From contig NZ_JARXHY010000004.1 in assembly GCF_031127815.1 (NCBI RefSeq), positions 248,001 to 312,000 of the forward strand: DNA of 64,000 nucleotides, read 5' to 3'. The translations under genes were made by a program, and so were the position numbers. A model generated the notes under the pieces. It was not told where the DNA came from and did no database searches. It was given only the letters and a program-made list of their open reading frames with translations. Source of the DNA: Pelagicoccus sp. SDUM812003 (GTDB lineage: Bacteria > Verrucomicrobiota > Verrucomicrobiia > Opitutales > Opitutaceae). Shown piece by piece: positions 51,596 through 61,638 of the stretch (within the stretch, counting starts at the first letter, position 1; the number at the start of each line of letters is the position of its first letter).

Positions 51596-52468
51596 CTACT
51601 GTTTTGATTGGGCGAATACGGACTTCAAGCCCATGCTGATCGATGGCGCCACCATGGTGAAATGGTCGAAGCCGGGCAGCACTTTGATTTCAAATGAGCC
51701 GGGTTTTGCCCAACCGCCAGAGAGTTTCGCTTCGAGCGGCTTCAAGTCGTTGAGGAAATAGACAGCGTCTTCCTCGTCGCCTGTGACAATGAAGAGGCGA
51801 CAAACGCGAGCATCGGCGCCGCTCGCGGTATCCGAGAGCAGGTCGAGCTGTCCGGCGAGAAAGGGGCTGCCGGCGACGATGCCTTGAAAATCGTCACCGC
51901 TTTTCGAATACGTGTAGAGGGCGAAGAGTCCGCCGAGAGAGTGGCCGAAGAGGTAGCGTTTTTCGGGGTCCGCAGGGTAGCGTTCTTCGATGAAGGGAAT
52001 GGCCTCGGTGAGCAGAAATTGATGAAACTTCGGACCACCGCCGGACTGCGGCTCGTTTCCGTAGGGCTGGGGGCTCAGGTCTCGACTGCGGTGGTTTCCG
52101 TTCTCCAGATCGAGCGTGCCGTATCCAATTCCCACTACGATGGATGGGGGCACGGCTCCCGACCAGCCGAGCTCGGTGACGATGGAGCACATCATGGGGA
52201 AGGTATGATCTCCGTCGAGAGCGTAGATCACAGGGTAGGTTGCGTCTGGATTCGCTGCTGCCTCAGGCGGGACCCGCACGTAGAGCGTGAAGTCGTCCCC
52301 AACCGATTCGGAAGAGAGGACGGTGACTTGCGTGCCAGTGAGCACAGGAAGTTCGCTGGTGGAAACGTCTCCCATAAGAGGCGAAACGAGGAGTAACGCG
52401 CTCGCCAGGCAGAGCAGATGCTGGAGGAGGGAGCGTGAACGGGCGAGGAGGCGAAGCTGTTTCGACAT
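51596..52468 (-). CDS. Exported alpha/beta-hydrolase esterase (IroE/Fes-like fold)
   Basis: 290 residues with a signal peptide (LLQHLLCLASALLLVSP). The esterase-D-like fold includes YPVIYALDGDHTF, SIVVGIGYGTLD, the nucleophile elbow GHSLGG with S177, and the C-terminal histidine in LPGFDHFTMVAP. PF00756-type esterases include periplasmic siderophore hydrolases (IroE). Its location convergent to a siderophore receptor/PepSY operon fits cleavage of an ester-type siderophore, though S-formylglutathione-type or acyl esterase activity is equally compatible with the sequence. It is transcribed alone from a 138-bp gap shared divergently with the GH51 gene. Confidence 0.75.
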   Translation of the reverse strand: MSKQLRLLARSRSLLQHLLCLASALLLVSPLMGDVSTSELPVLTGTQVTVLSSESVGDDFTLYVRVPPEAAANPDATYPVIYALDGDHTFPMMCSIVTELGWSGAVPPSIVVGIGYGTLDLENGNHRSRDLSPQPYGNEPQSGGGPKFHQFLLTEAIPFIEERYPADPEKRYLFGHSLGGLFALYTYSKSGDDFQGIVAGSPFLAGQLDLLSDTASGADARVCRLFIVTGDEEDAVYFLNDLKPLEAKLSGGWAKPGSFEIKVLPGFDHFTMVAPSISMGLKSVFAQSKQ

Positions 52469-52606
52469 AAGATCCGGTGAGCAGTTTCGATGCCACGACT
52501 TGGGTTCTTGGCCTCTGGGCAGCGGGAGAGACTTGTTTACTGTTTGATTGTACGCGCCCGCATAGGCGTTGCAATCGTCCGCAAAACCGTATTGTCTGCT
52601 TGACCG

Positions 52607-54148
52607 ATGAAATACGTCTTAACCCCTCTCATTTTCGCAGCTGCATCATCCCTTGTAGTTGCAGAACCAGTACATGAGCTCACTATCGATGCTGCCGGCG
52701 ACAACGGTCACATCAGTGAGCATATCTACGGCCATTTCGCGGAGCATCTTGGCCGCGGAATCTACGACGGCTTTTGGAAAAAGGATGCTTCTGGCGAGTA
52801 CATTATTCGCGACGACGTGGTCGCCGCCATGAAGGAGCTCGGCGTGCCAAATCTGCGATGGCCGGGCGGTTGCTTTGCCGATTACTATTTCTGGGAGCAC
52901 GGCATCGGCCGCAAGGATCAGCGTCCCACGGTGGTGAACAATCTCTGGGGTGGCGTCACCGAAGATAATTCCGTGGGCACGCACGAGTTCATGGATCTAG
53001 TGGCCGAGCTGGAGGCCGAGCCCATCGTGGTCGGCAATGTCGGCAGCGGCACGGTCGAGGACATGGCGAATTGGTGGCAGTACATCAATCATCCGGGCGA
53101 GAGCCCTATGGCCAAGCTGCGCCGAGAAAACGGCCGCGAGGATCCTTGGAATGTGAAGTACTGGGGCGTAGGCAACGAAAGCTGGGGCTGCGGCGGACAC
53201 ATGCGCCCCGAGTACTATGCGGATCTCTATCGACGCTTCGCGACTTTTCTGCACGGCTATGGAGACGTAAAACCTTTCCGCATCGCCACTGGCCCTGCGG
53301 AGGCCGACTACAACTGGACCGAGGTGGTCATGGAGCGAGCCGGTCACATGATCGACGGCCTAGACCTGCACGTTTACACCATCGACGGCACTTGGCAGAC
53401 CCACAAGGGGCAGGCAGTCAATTTCGATGAGAGCGGCTGGTATCGCCTGATGCGCCGCGCCATGTGGATGGACGAGCTCATCACCAACCATAAGGCCATC
53501 ATGGATGAGCACGATCCGGAGAAACGCGTTTGGCTCATCGTGGGAGAGTGGGGCACCTGGCACGAGCAGGAGGAAGGCTCAACTCCAGGCTTTCTCTACC
53601 AGCAAAACACCCTGCGCGACGCCCTGACGGCCTCGGTCACGCTCGACATTTTCCACCAGCATCTGGACCGCGTGAAGATGGCCAACATCGCCCAGACCAT
53701 CAACGTGCTGCAGGCCATGATCCTCACCGACGGCGAGCAAATGCTGCTGACGCCGACTTACCATGTGTTCGACCTCTACAAGCCGCATCGCGAGGCCAAG
53801 GCCTTGCCCTTCGAGCTGGATCGCGGCGAATATATGTACGAAGGCGAGGAAGGCGACCCGCTGCCCGCGATCAGCGCCACGGCGTCGATCAACGACGAAG
53901 GCCAGGTCCACATCAGCCTGACCAACATCGACCCGCACCAGGCGCGCACCATCGAGATCTCGATGGACGGCTTGAAGGGCAAGAAGGTCCGCTGGGCCAA
54001 GATCCTCACTGCTGACGAGATGAACGCTCGAAACACTTTCGAAGCCCCCGAAGCCCTCGTGCCCGAGAAGTTCAAGGGAGCCAAGATCAAGGGCGGCAAG
54101 CTGATCGTCGAGATGCCAGCCAAGTCGCTAGTGACTCTAGCCCTCTAG
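52607..54148 (+). CDS. Exported GH51 alpha-L-arabinofuranosidase
   Basis: 513 residues with a signal peptide (LTPLIFAAASSLVVA). The TIM barrel starts with ISEHIYGHFAEHLGRGIYDG. The catalytic acid/base is E191 (GVGNESWGCGG) and the nucleophile is E314 (IVGEWGTW). N-terminal NLRWPGGCFADYYFW and the C-terminal beta-sandwich complete the family. The enzyme removes terminal arabinofuranose from arabinan or arabinoxylan. Export is less common for bacterial GH51 enzymes, which are often cytoplasmic, so action would be in the periplasm or outside. It stands alone, closed by a strong terminator; no transporter for arabinose-containing sugars is next to it. Confidence 0.93.
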   Translation: MKYVLTPLIFAAASSLVVAEPVHELTIDAAGDNGHISEHIYGHFAEHLGRGIYDGFWKKDASGEYIIRDDVVAAMKELGVPNLRWPGGCFADYYFWEHGIGRKDQRPTVVNNLWGGVTEDNSVGTHEFMDLVAELEAEPIVVGNVGSGTVEDMANWWQYINHPGESPMAKLRRENGREDPWNVKYWGVGNESWGCGGHMRPEYYADLYRRFATFLHGYGDVKPFRIATGPAEADYNWTEVVMERAGHMIDGLDLHVYTIDGTWQTHKGQAVNFDESGWYRLMRRAMWMDELITNHKAIMDEHDPEKRVWLIVGEWGTWHEQEEGSTPGFLYQQNTLRDALTASVTLDIFHQHLDRVKMANIAQTINVLQAMILTDGEQMLLTPTYHVFDLYKPHREAKALPFELDRGEYMYEGEEGDPLPAISATASINDEGQVHISLTNIDPHQARTIEISMDGLKGKKVRWAKILTADEMNARNTFEAPEALVPEKFKGAKIKGGKLIVEMPAKSLVTLAL

Positions 54149-54234
54149 GAAAAGCGAGGCGACGAATGCCGGTCCGAATAGATTCGTTTCGGATACGGCG
54201 CCCCGCCGCTTGCGGAGGAGAATTCTGTTTGAAA

Positions 54235-54262
54235 GGCCGAGCCATGGAGCTCGGCCTTTTTT
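54235..54262 (+). terminator. Strong rho-independent terminator of the GH51 gene
   Basis: Perfect 8-base arms GGCCGAGC (54235-54242) and GCTCGGCC (54249-54256), 6-nt loop CATGGA, then TTTTTT. It lies 87 bp after the GH51 stop codon. Confidence 0.92.
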
Positions 54263-54373
54263 GGGGACTCGATGCCGCGACCGATGCGTGCGGAGCAGGG
54301 GATGCACGGGGAGTTAACTTGGCTGAGCTCGCAGCGCGCATCCTGGCGGCGCGGTTCAAGCGGAAAACTGGCT

Positions 54374-57300
54374 CTATCGATCGCTGAGGACCAGCCGTAT
54401 CAGGGCGGGATCCGAGGGGAGCTGCTGGAAACTGATTCGGGCCAGACGGGCCTGCCCTGCGACATCGACGGCGCCGGGCGTCAAGGCCTCCAGGGAGTAG
54501 GTGCTCCAATCGACGCCGCCGGTTTGATCGTCCTTTTTTCCGATTTGCAGAGCGAGCGACGCGATCGAGGTGCGGCTAGGAAGGTATGCCATGAGAGACA
54601 GGGCGCTGGCCGAGTCGAATCGCGGTTCATGTTCGGGCAGCTCGCCTCGCAATTTCACGATCGATTGGGGACCGGGACCCGAGGCGGGCTGGTCCATAAA
54701 ACGCTGCTTGAAAGCTGCGAGCAGTTCCGAATCGCTGAGATCGCTCTCGATCGCCCATATCCGAAAATCGAATACGCCTGGATTTGTGCCTAGAAGAAGC
54801 TCCCGCTGGTTTTGCACGCCGTCGCCGTCTAGGTCGCCACTGCTGGTGAACTGCGTGCCTCGAGCGAAGGACCTCAGTGGGACGGCGGCCTCCAGCTTGA
54901 GCTTGAAGGCATCGCTTTGTTTCTCGGGCGTGAAGGTCAAGTTGTCGAGGTGGACGGTTCCGATCCAGTAGTAGTTGATCGAGGTGGAAACGATTGAGAC
55001 GAGTCCGCCGGAGGATGGAATGTTGAGGGAGTAGTCATTTCCGTCCCAGAGGGTTTCGATGATCTGCCCGTTGATTCTCACCTCTCCAGGGAACGGTTTG
55101 AAGTCCCATTCCCTTCGGTATCCAAAACTCAATACGCCGCCTTGGTCGAGGTCGAGATGGATGGCCGAATTGACAAGGGTCAGGTCCATGCCTTGCGACA
55201 ATTCGGAACCGCGTGTCACCGTAAGATCGTTTTCGTAGTCGAAGATGTAGAAGAGATCGCTCTTCTGCATTTCCTCGACAGGCCCCCGCTCGAGCGGGAA
55301 GACTTGTCCGACGAGGTGATCGCTCACGGTGAAGGTGAGAGGCAGCGTCGCGGCTGCGCCGAACGTATCGATGAATACCGGAGCGTCGAGATCGTAGACC
55401 TCCGCCTTTTCGCCCCAGTCCACGGTGATCTGATCGCCTGCTTTATAGGACTGCTTTTCTGGCGCGATCGAGAGCTTGTGGTAGTCGCTTTGCACCGTCA
55501 GGTCTACCTTCAGACCCGGCACGTAGGCGACCGGAGCTGCTTGCAGTCGAGTTGACTGAGAAAGGTGCAGGCGCTGCTTGCCTGCTGGAACGAGAAAATA
55601 GGAATGCCCGCTGGAGGTTTGGGTCATCTTCTGCAGTCGGCCGTTGATTCTGAGTTCGGGGTTTCGATCGAGATTGGTATCGAATGGAAGAGCGAGACTG
55701 CCAGGTCCTTCGACGACGGTGGTGTAGGTGTAGCGATCGTCGATCTGATGAAGCAGTGTCCACTCGCTACCAGTGTAACCAGAAACTGATGACGCGGAGA
55801 CCAACGCGCTCACCTCGGTGTGTTGACTGATGGTCAAGGTCAGCGGGTTCTGGGCGCTCGAGGCGTCGCCAGTCCACTGCTGAAACGAAAACCCGTCGAA
55901 GGGGCGGGCGAAAAGCGTCACCTGCTCTCCTCTGGTGTAGTAGGGCTTCTCCGGGTACAGCGTGACTGCAGCGTTCTGAGCTGTGGCGGATAGCGTGTAT
56001 CCGTTTATCAATTGCACGTCGTTTATGACGCTTTCCCAGCGATCATCGGTAGCGCTGTAGATCAATTCCACGGTTTTCGTTCCAGCTGGGATCGTGAAAT
56101 AGGAGGGGGTGGACTGGTTGTGTCTGGGGTGGGCGACGAGATAGCTCTCGTTTCCGATCCGGACCTCGACGTTCGCTTCGAATTGCAGATAGGCATCGAC
56201 CATGAGCACGGCGGGTCCTTGCACCTGTTTGGTGAAGGTGATGGGGCCTTTCTTCAGCAGGATGCGACCGTTTGTATCGAGTTCGCTCGGGGGGTCGAAT
56301 TGAGGCACTTCGCCTGTGGCGGTCAGACCGAAGGGCAGTCCCGCTTCCTCTTCCTCCGGTAGGCCGAAGAAGCCGATCGCTGGTAGCGGAGTATTCACCG
56401 ACTCCGTGATGGAGAGTTCGTAGGTCTCCTCCGGAGTGAGCCAAACGTGAAACGCTTCGGGGGAATCGGGGACCGCCTTGAGGGTCACGCTCCCGCTTTG
56501 AGAAACGACGCCGTTGACGGGCTCGATCTGAATCTGACCCGGTCCGAAGGATATGAAAGGAGCCGCGTACCCGGATATCGTTTTGATCGAAGAGATTCGG
56601 CTCGTTTCGTAAAGAACGCCACCGTCCGCGATCGTGAAGGAGATAAAGGTCTGGCCGACCGGGACGGGGAGCCCGACTCGCATCCACTCGCCGAGCCCTT
56701 CGACCGGGATAGGCACGCCTGGCGACAGCGTTTCGAAGAGCGCATAGTCGCCCTCTGGGAGGTAGAGGTAGAAGGTGACGAACTTGTCGCCCGCCGTTTC
56801 GATGCGCACGATGGAGTCCGGATCCAAGGCCTTGCTCGTAGCCCCCGTAGGGTCGAGCTCGTTGGATGGACGATTGGCGCTGCTGGGAATGGTGGTGAGC
56901 AAGCCCTTGGAGCGGACGAAGGATGGGCCGACGTTTCCGGTGACGAAGGTATCGCCCTTGATCGTCACTTGATATTGGCGCACGAAATCCGAGCTCTCCC
57001 ACTTCGTTTGCGAGTGGTCGAAGGAGGAGGTGACCAAGTTGCTGAATACCGAGCTTTGCGGTACCGATGACGCCAGCGAGATGGTTACTTTTTCGCCCCA
57101 GGCGTAGTCCTCCTTGGCTGGCGTGACCAGCACGTTCTCGGTTTGCAGGCCGAAGTCGCCGGTAAGGGAGAACCGATTGCGGGTCAGGGCGTTGACGATC
57201 GAGAGGCTTTCGCTTGAGTTCGCATCGATCTGAACTTCCAGCTTGGCGGATCGCGCGGTCGTGGACGGGGCGAGGGCGATGGTGGAACCCGCATAGACGA

Positions 57301-60300
57301 GCTGAGGGCTTCGACCGTCCACCGTCCACTTGGCGGTTCCGGTGAAATCGCCATCCAGATCGAAACGAAACTCGTGGTCCGCGGGTATGGAGAAGGTGAA
57401 TACGCTCGGGGAGGCAGAACCCTTGATCTGGAAGGATGGGCTGTACTCGTCCGTGGTTGCGAGCGCATTCGAGCCTTGGCCGACGGTGTAGGTGGTGGGG
57501 AGGAGACTCGCGGTCGGTCGGTAGCGTGGAGCGACCAGGCGATGCTGGTTCATCACTACCGTTGTGGTCCGATTGGCGCCGCTGGCGTCGCCAGTCCAGG
57601 ATAGAAACTGATTTCCCGTGGTCGCGTCCGCGGTGAGCGTCACGGACTGGCCCTTGGCGAAAACGTTTTTAGGCGACGAACCCGAGACGCTGTAGCTTCC
57701 CAGCATGCTCGATGTAGGCCGCACCGCGAAACCCTTGGTGTAGCTCATCGCTGGCAGGGGAATGGGGTCCGCGTAGCTTGATTCGTTTTTACGGCTGACG
57801 TCGATGCTCAGTCGGGTCGTTCCATCTGGGATAAGGTATTCGTGAATGTAGGTGTAAGCCTGCTGACCGAAAGAAATGCGCGGTTCGATGTAGTCGCCTT
57901 CTCGATACACCTCTGCGGAGAGGGAATCGAGGACGGTCAGTTCCAGGACGCCAGGCCCCTGCAGTATTACGTCAAGCGTTTCCGGGTCGTTGACCAGCTT
58001 GTCGTCGATGGTTTCGAAACGGTTGAAAACCGGATTGAAGTGCCAGTCCTCGAAGTTGCTCAATGGCAATTCCAGACCAGAGATGCCTAGGTCGAAGATG
58101 AACTTCGGCTTCAGGTCGATGTTTTGGTAGAGGGTGACGGGAAGCGAAAGGGACGATCCGCTGAGGTCAGGGTCTTCCCAGCCGAGGAAGGTATAGCGGT
58201 CGTCGACTTCGACTTTGATGTCGAGAACTTCGCCCACCTTGGCTTCGAAGGGAAAGCCCGATCTCGCCACCACCCGTCCGCCATGAGCGGTCTGCGTGGC
58301 GTTGATGGTTTGGTGGACGCCGAGAAATTCGAGCTTCATGGCGCCGACGCCAGACTTCGAACGAAAGGAGACCCGGAAGGGACCCGCTTGAGCAAGCCTC
58401 ACTCGCACCATGTTGTCGAAGAACGTAGACGCTTCAGCGCTCTCCCCTGCGGCGTCTACCATGACCGATATCGAGCTTGAGGAGGTGTCCACCAGACGAA
58501 ATATCAAGGTGCAAGGACCTTGCGCCTCGCCGTTGATGGCGGAGGCGAATCGATCGCTCAGGTTGGTGGTTAGCAATCCGTTGTCTTTGGAAAACGAATA
58601 CGGAGAGGACCAGCTCAGCGGAATGGGCGACTCGAATATTGCTGGCGTCCGGTAGTAGGCAGCGAGGGTGAGGTTGCCGTTCGCGATTGGCTCGATGTCG
58701 TAGGATAGGGAATGGACGTCGCCCTTCCACTGCTCGAATCCTTGGCGCTTCGAAAGCGAGATGCTAAGCGGGATCGCGCTGCCGTAGGCGTAGGGTCCGG
58801 CGGGCGCGGCGACGGCGCCGGCGGGCGCGACCAGCTGCAGGCCGACTTCAATCTCGTCGATCGGAACGAAGGTGAAGGTGTAGGTCGAGGGAGAGAAACG
58901 GCCGCCTTGGTAGTCGCTAGCGAGCTTGAAGAAGCGTGGGAATTTGGAGCTTCGTTTCCCTTCCCCCGTAAAGCCCTCGGTCGAGCCCAGAACCTGTCCC
59001 GCTGGAAGATCCAAAGCGTAGGCCTCGATCGGCAGGCGCTCGAAGCTGGAGACGTTTTGGGTATCGAGGATGGAGAAGGTGATGGTGCCGCTTTGGTCGT
59101 TCCCGACCGAGATCTGGGCGGAGCCTCCGTGGGCGAAGAGGAAGGACTTTCCCTCCCAATCGAACCGCTCTCCGAACACGGCGTAGAACGACTGGGCGTG
59201 GGTTAGGGTTGGAGAGAAGGTGGCGTCATGCGAGATGAAGCCTCCCGTTTGGCGCGACCGCCAGCCGATGAATTGCCAGCCGGGGGCGGCGAAGGCGTTC
59301 AGCGTCGCTGTGACCGACCCGTCGGATGCAGGAACGGAATGAGCCATGGAAACGGATCCTTCGCCGATCGTCGAAGCGAAGGCCTGCGCTTCAGTGACGT
59401 ACCTGAGATTATGGATACGCATGTTCGCCCGAGATCCATAGCCGTCGCGAGTCGGATGAAGAATCCAGTTGACCACTTGAGGAGGGGTTTCGAAGGCGAG
59501 GTGGACGGTATGGGGCGTGTCGCCATCGGCGGTGACGTAGATTGTCTCCAGGTGATTGGTCAGGCCTTGCATCGAGGAGAACTCCAAATTGCCCGACATG
59601 GAGGGAACTACCTCGAAGGAGAGAACGCCGGGGCGGGAAAGGCCTTCCGCCTGCGCTTCCATGACGAAGTCTTCCGGCTGCGCATTGGGTTGGTCGTAGG
59701 GGCTCGGCGCTTCGAGGGACCACGCCTTGCCGCCTTGCATGTCGAGTTGAGCGTCGAAGATGGCGCTCGCGACCGAATGGCCGTGCAGCAGCACGCTCAG
59801 TTTTCCGGTTTTCGAAGTGATGTAGGAGCGTTCCGGGGCGGAGCCGGAAAGGGTTCGCAGCGCCAGCGAATTTACGCGGTAGCCAGAATCGGGCAGAGCC
59901 TCGATGGTCACGCGTTCCGTCGGGGCGTAGGCGCGCTTGTCGGGTGAAAGGGATAGGGTTCCGCCATCTGCGGTTTCTTTTCTAACTTGTCGCCCGTAGC
60001 TCAGCTTGAAGTCGTCGATGAGGAGAGCGGCGTTCAGCGCGGCTTCGCTGAAAATCTGAAACTCGATGGAAAACGTGCGCTGCGAAGGCGCGGAGACAGG
60101 GACGATCACCGTCTGCCAGGCCGATCCCGAAACGTCGATGACTTGAATATCCAGACTGCTGCCGTCGATCTTCGGCTTGATCGTGTAGTTGTAGTCGAGG
60201 TTTCGGCCCTTCAAGGAAAAGCTGACCACGGCATCGCGATCGATCGTTTTGCTGAGGGTGTAGGAGACCGAACCGCTGGGCTTCTCGGCGGTGCGGGTCA

Positions 60301-60487
60301 GGGCCAAGCTGTTGGCGCCGCGAATCGAGTCGGCGTCGATCGCCAGGGCCGCCGTATCGGCGATGCTGAAACCGCTTGACGGAGAGAGGTCCAATGCGGT
60401 GAGGGCGTCGTTGTTGGAAGGAGCTGCGAATCCCTTCGAGCAGAGACAGAGTCCGATCAACACGGACAGAATAATGCTAGGGTGCAT
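54374..60487 (-). CDS. Giant exported protein with alternating InlB-type repeats and beta-sandwich modules
   Basis: 2037 residues with a signal peptide (SIILSVLIGLCLCSKGFA). The body alternates two module types, roughly nine times. One is a divergent InlB B-repeat (for example SVTLTADATTGNQFLSWTGD, EQVTLFARPFDGFSFQQWTG, GRVVARSGFPFEAKVGEVLD). The other is a jelly-roll-like sandwich (GPGVLELTVLDSLSAEVY; GPAVLMVDAYLQFEANVEVR; GPGSLALPFDTNLDRNPELR). The end has a calcium-type loop GDLDGDGVQNQRELLLGTNP and about 130 further residues. It is probably a surface adhesin or matrix protein; no catalytic motif was found. It is transcribed alone, facing the GH51 gene. Confidence 0.88.
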   Translation of the reverse strand: MHPSIILSVLIGLCLCSKGFAAPSNNDALTALDLSPSSGFSIADTAALAIDADSIRGANSLALTRTAEKPSGSVSYTLSKTIDRDAVVSFSLKGRNLDYNYTIKPKIDGSSLDIQVIDVSGSAWQTVIVPVSAPSQRTFSIEFQIFSEAALNAALLIDDFKLSYGRQVRKETADGGTLSLSPDKRAYAPTERVTIEALPDSGYRVNSLALRTLSGSAPERSYITSKTGKLSVLLHGHSVASAIFDAQLDMQGGKAWSLEAPSPYDQPNAQPEDFVMEAQAEGLSRPGVLSFEVVPSMSGNLEFSSMQGLTNHLETIYVTADGDTPHTVHLAFETPPQVVNWILHPTRDGYGSRANMRIHNLRYVTEAQAFASTIGEGSVSMAHSVPASDGSVTATLNAFAAPGWQFIGWRSRQTGGFISHDATFSPTLTHAQSFYAVFGERFDWEGKSFLFAHGGSAQISVGNDQSGTITFSILDTQNVSSFERLPIEAYALDLPAGQVLGSTEGFTGEGKRSSKFPRFFKLASDYQGGRFSPSTYTFTFVPIDEIEVGLQLVAPAGAVAAPAGPYAYGSAIPLSISLSKRQGFEQWKGDVHSLSYDIEPIANGNLTLAAYYRTPAIFESPIPLSWSSPYSFSKDNGLLTTNLSDRFASAINGEAQGPCTLIFRLVDTSSSSISVMVDAAGESAEASTFFDNMVRVRLAQAGPFRVSFRSKSGVGAMKLEFLGVHQTINATQTAHGGRVVARSGFPFEAKVGEVLDIKVEVDDRYTFLGWEDPDLSGSSLSLPVTLYQNIDLKPKFIFDLGISGLELPLSNFEDWHFNPVFNRFETIDDKLVNDPETLDVILQGPGVLELTVLDSLSAEVYREGDYIEPRISFGQQAYTYIHEYLIPDGTTRLSIDVSRKNESSYADPIPLPAMSYTKGFAVRPTSSMLGSYSVSGSSPKNVFAKGQSVTLTADATTGNQFLSWTGDASGANRTTTVVMNQHRLVAPRYRPTASLLPTTYTVGQGSNALATTDEYSPSFQIKGSASPSVFTFSIPADHEFRFDLDGDFTGTAKWTVDGRSPQLVYAGSTIALAPSTTARSAKLEVQIDANSSESLSIVNALTRNRFSLTGDFGLQTENVLVTPAKEDYAWGEKVTISLASSVPQSSVFSNLVTSSFDHSQTKWESSDFVRQYQVTIKGDTFVTGNVGPSFVRSKGLLTTIPSSANRPSNELDPTGATSKALDPDSIVRIETAGDKFVTFYLYLPEGDYALFETLSPGVPIPVEGLGEWMRVGLPVPVGQTFISFTIADGGVLYETSRISSIKTISGYAAPFISFGPGQIQIEPVNGVVSQSGSVTLKAVPDSPEAFHVWLTPEETYELSITESVNTPLPAIGFFGLPEEEEAGLPFGLTATGEVPQFDPPSELDTNGRILLKKGPITFTKQVQGPAVLMVDAYLQFEANVEVRIGNESYLVAHPRHNQSTPSYFTIPAGTKTVELIYSATDDRWESVINDVQLINGYTLSATAQNAAVTLYPEKPYYTRGEQVTLFARPFDGFSFQQWTGDASSAQNPLTLTISQHTEVSALVSASSVSGYTGSEWTLLHQIDDRYTYTTVVEGPGSLALPFDTNLDRNPELRINGRLQKMTQTSSGHSYFLVPAGKQRLHLSQSTRLQAAPVAYVPGLKVDLTVQSDYHKLSIAPEKQSYKAGDQITVDWGEKAEVYDLDAPVFIDTFGAAATLPLTFTVSDHLVGQVFPLERGPVEEMQKSDLFYIFDYENDLTVTRGSELSQGMDLTLVNSAIHLDLDQGGVLSFGYRREWDFKPFPGEVRINGQIIETLWDGNDYSLNIPSSGGLVSIVSTSINYYWIGTVHLDNLTFTPEKQSDAFKLKLEAAVPLRSFARGTQFTSSGDLDGDGVQNQRELLLGTNPGVFDFRIWAIESDLSDSELLAAFKQRFMDQPASGPGPQSIVKLRGELPEHEPRFDSASALSLMAYLPSRTSIASLALQIGKKDDQTGGVDWSTYSLEALTPGAVDVAGQARLARISFQQLPSDPALIRLVLSDR

Positions 60488-60733
60488 AAGTTTGGGAGCC
60501 CGCGGAAAATGATTGCATGCATTGCGAAAGTCAATCGCGAGCTAGAGCCGGTCATCGCTCTCTTCTCCCTGTCCAACAAGGAGCGGCTTTCCGCTGGCGA
60601 GAAGCCAAGGGCGTAGGGCCAGGGGCGGAGCGGACGGTTCAGATTTGTCAGACTCGCCAGCGTGTGGGTGCAGGCAGGCGGCAGTGCGTGGAAATCTCCA
60701 GCTTTCGCTTGTCGAATCCAGTGCGATTGCGCT

Positions 60734-61360
60734 CTAGGCGCCGGCTCCCTTGACGAGCTCCCAGAACTCCTCGCGGTTGTTGCTGCGAGGGAAGGGGCTG
60801 ACGGGAACGTCGCGGCCTAGGAAGGCGCAAAGGGGGTCCCAGCCTTGGGCGACCTCGAAGACGAGCAGCTGCGACTCGGGTATGGCGGCTTTGACCCGCT
60901 CGTTGTGAGCGGCGAAGTCTTGCTCGAATCGTTCGGAGGTGGAGCCGATGGTGAACCCGGTGCGTTCGATGACGGCGCAAGCCATGTCGAGCCATTCCCA
61001 CATGGCTGGCGGGGCGTTTTCCTTTCCGTCGATCAAGGTGTTGATGGTGCTGGCAAAGCTAGCGCTCCAGCTCTCGGGACTGCGAGTGGTGAGAACGAAT
61101 TTCGCGTCAGGATAAACGGCATAGAGCTCTTCGTAGAAGCCTGCGGTGGGCCAGTCGACGGCGCTGCCGTATCCAGCGTAGAGGGAGGTCCAATTGGGCG
61201 AGCCGGCGAGCGCGGACTGCCACAAGGGAAGGTGATTGGGCAGGTCCCGCGCGACTTCCTCCATGTGGTAGCACGGTCCGTAGTCGAGCGCTTGCAGGGC
61301 GAGTTTGAGCGAATAGGTGCCGGTGCGTCCGACTCCCACGCCGATGACGTTCAGTTTCAT
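60734..61360 (-). CDS. Sulfotransferase-family protein
   Basis: 208 residues. The 5'-phosphosulfate loop is GVGVGRTGTYSLKLAL at residues 7-22, and the 3'-phosphate-binding strand is FVLTTRSPESWSASF. The remainder (VIERTGFTIGSTSERFEQDF, LLVFEVAQGWDPLCAFLG, VPVSPFPRSNNREEFWE) matches the short sulfotransferase group (Sulfotransfer_4-like) frequent in marine bacteria. It transfers sulfate from PAPS to an unknown acceptor, perhaps a glycan or lipid. It is encoded alone, 246 bp upstream of the giant repeat protein gene on the same strand and divergent from an MFS gene. Confidence 0.85.
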   Translation of the reverse strand: MKLNVIGVGVGRTGTYSLKLALQALDYGPCYHMEEVARDLPNHLPLWQSALAGSPNWTSLYAGYGSAVDWPTAGFYEELYAVYPDAKFVLTTRSPESWSASFASTINTLIDGKENAPPAMWEWLDMACAVIERTGFTIGSTSERFEQDFAAHNERVKAAIPESQLLVFEVAQGWDPLCAFLGRDVPVSPFPRSNNREEFWELVKGAGA

Positions 61361-61638
61361 TCAGGCAAGGATTGTTGTGGATTGGATCGGGATAAGCGGG
61401 ACTGGATGGTGGGGTTAGGAAAACTAATAGGCAAACTCTATTCGCCGAAACGAGAGGGCGTTCGGGGCCGATCTGTCGTCGCTTGGGGATCTCGTTTCGC
61501 TTTGCGCCGTGAGCGGACGATCGCCTTCTGCTGGGGCCGCGGGTTTTCACTCAAACGATAGCAGTTGAAACCGGGTGGCGTTCGTTGTGTTGTCTCCGTC
61601 GCTCGCTCTGACGTGGGTGAGTGTCAGGAACTCCTCCT

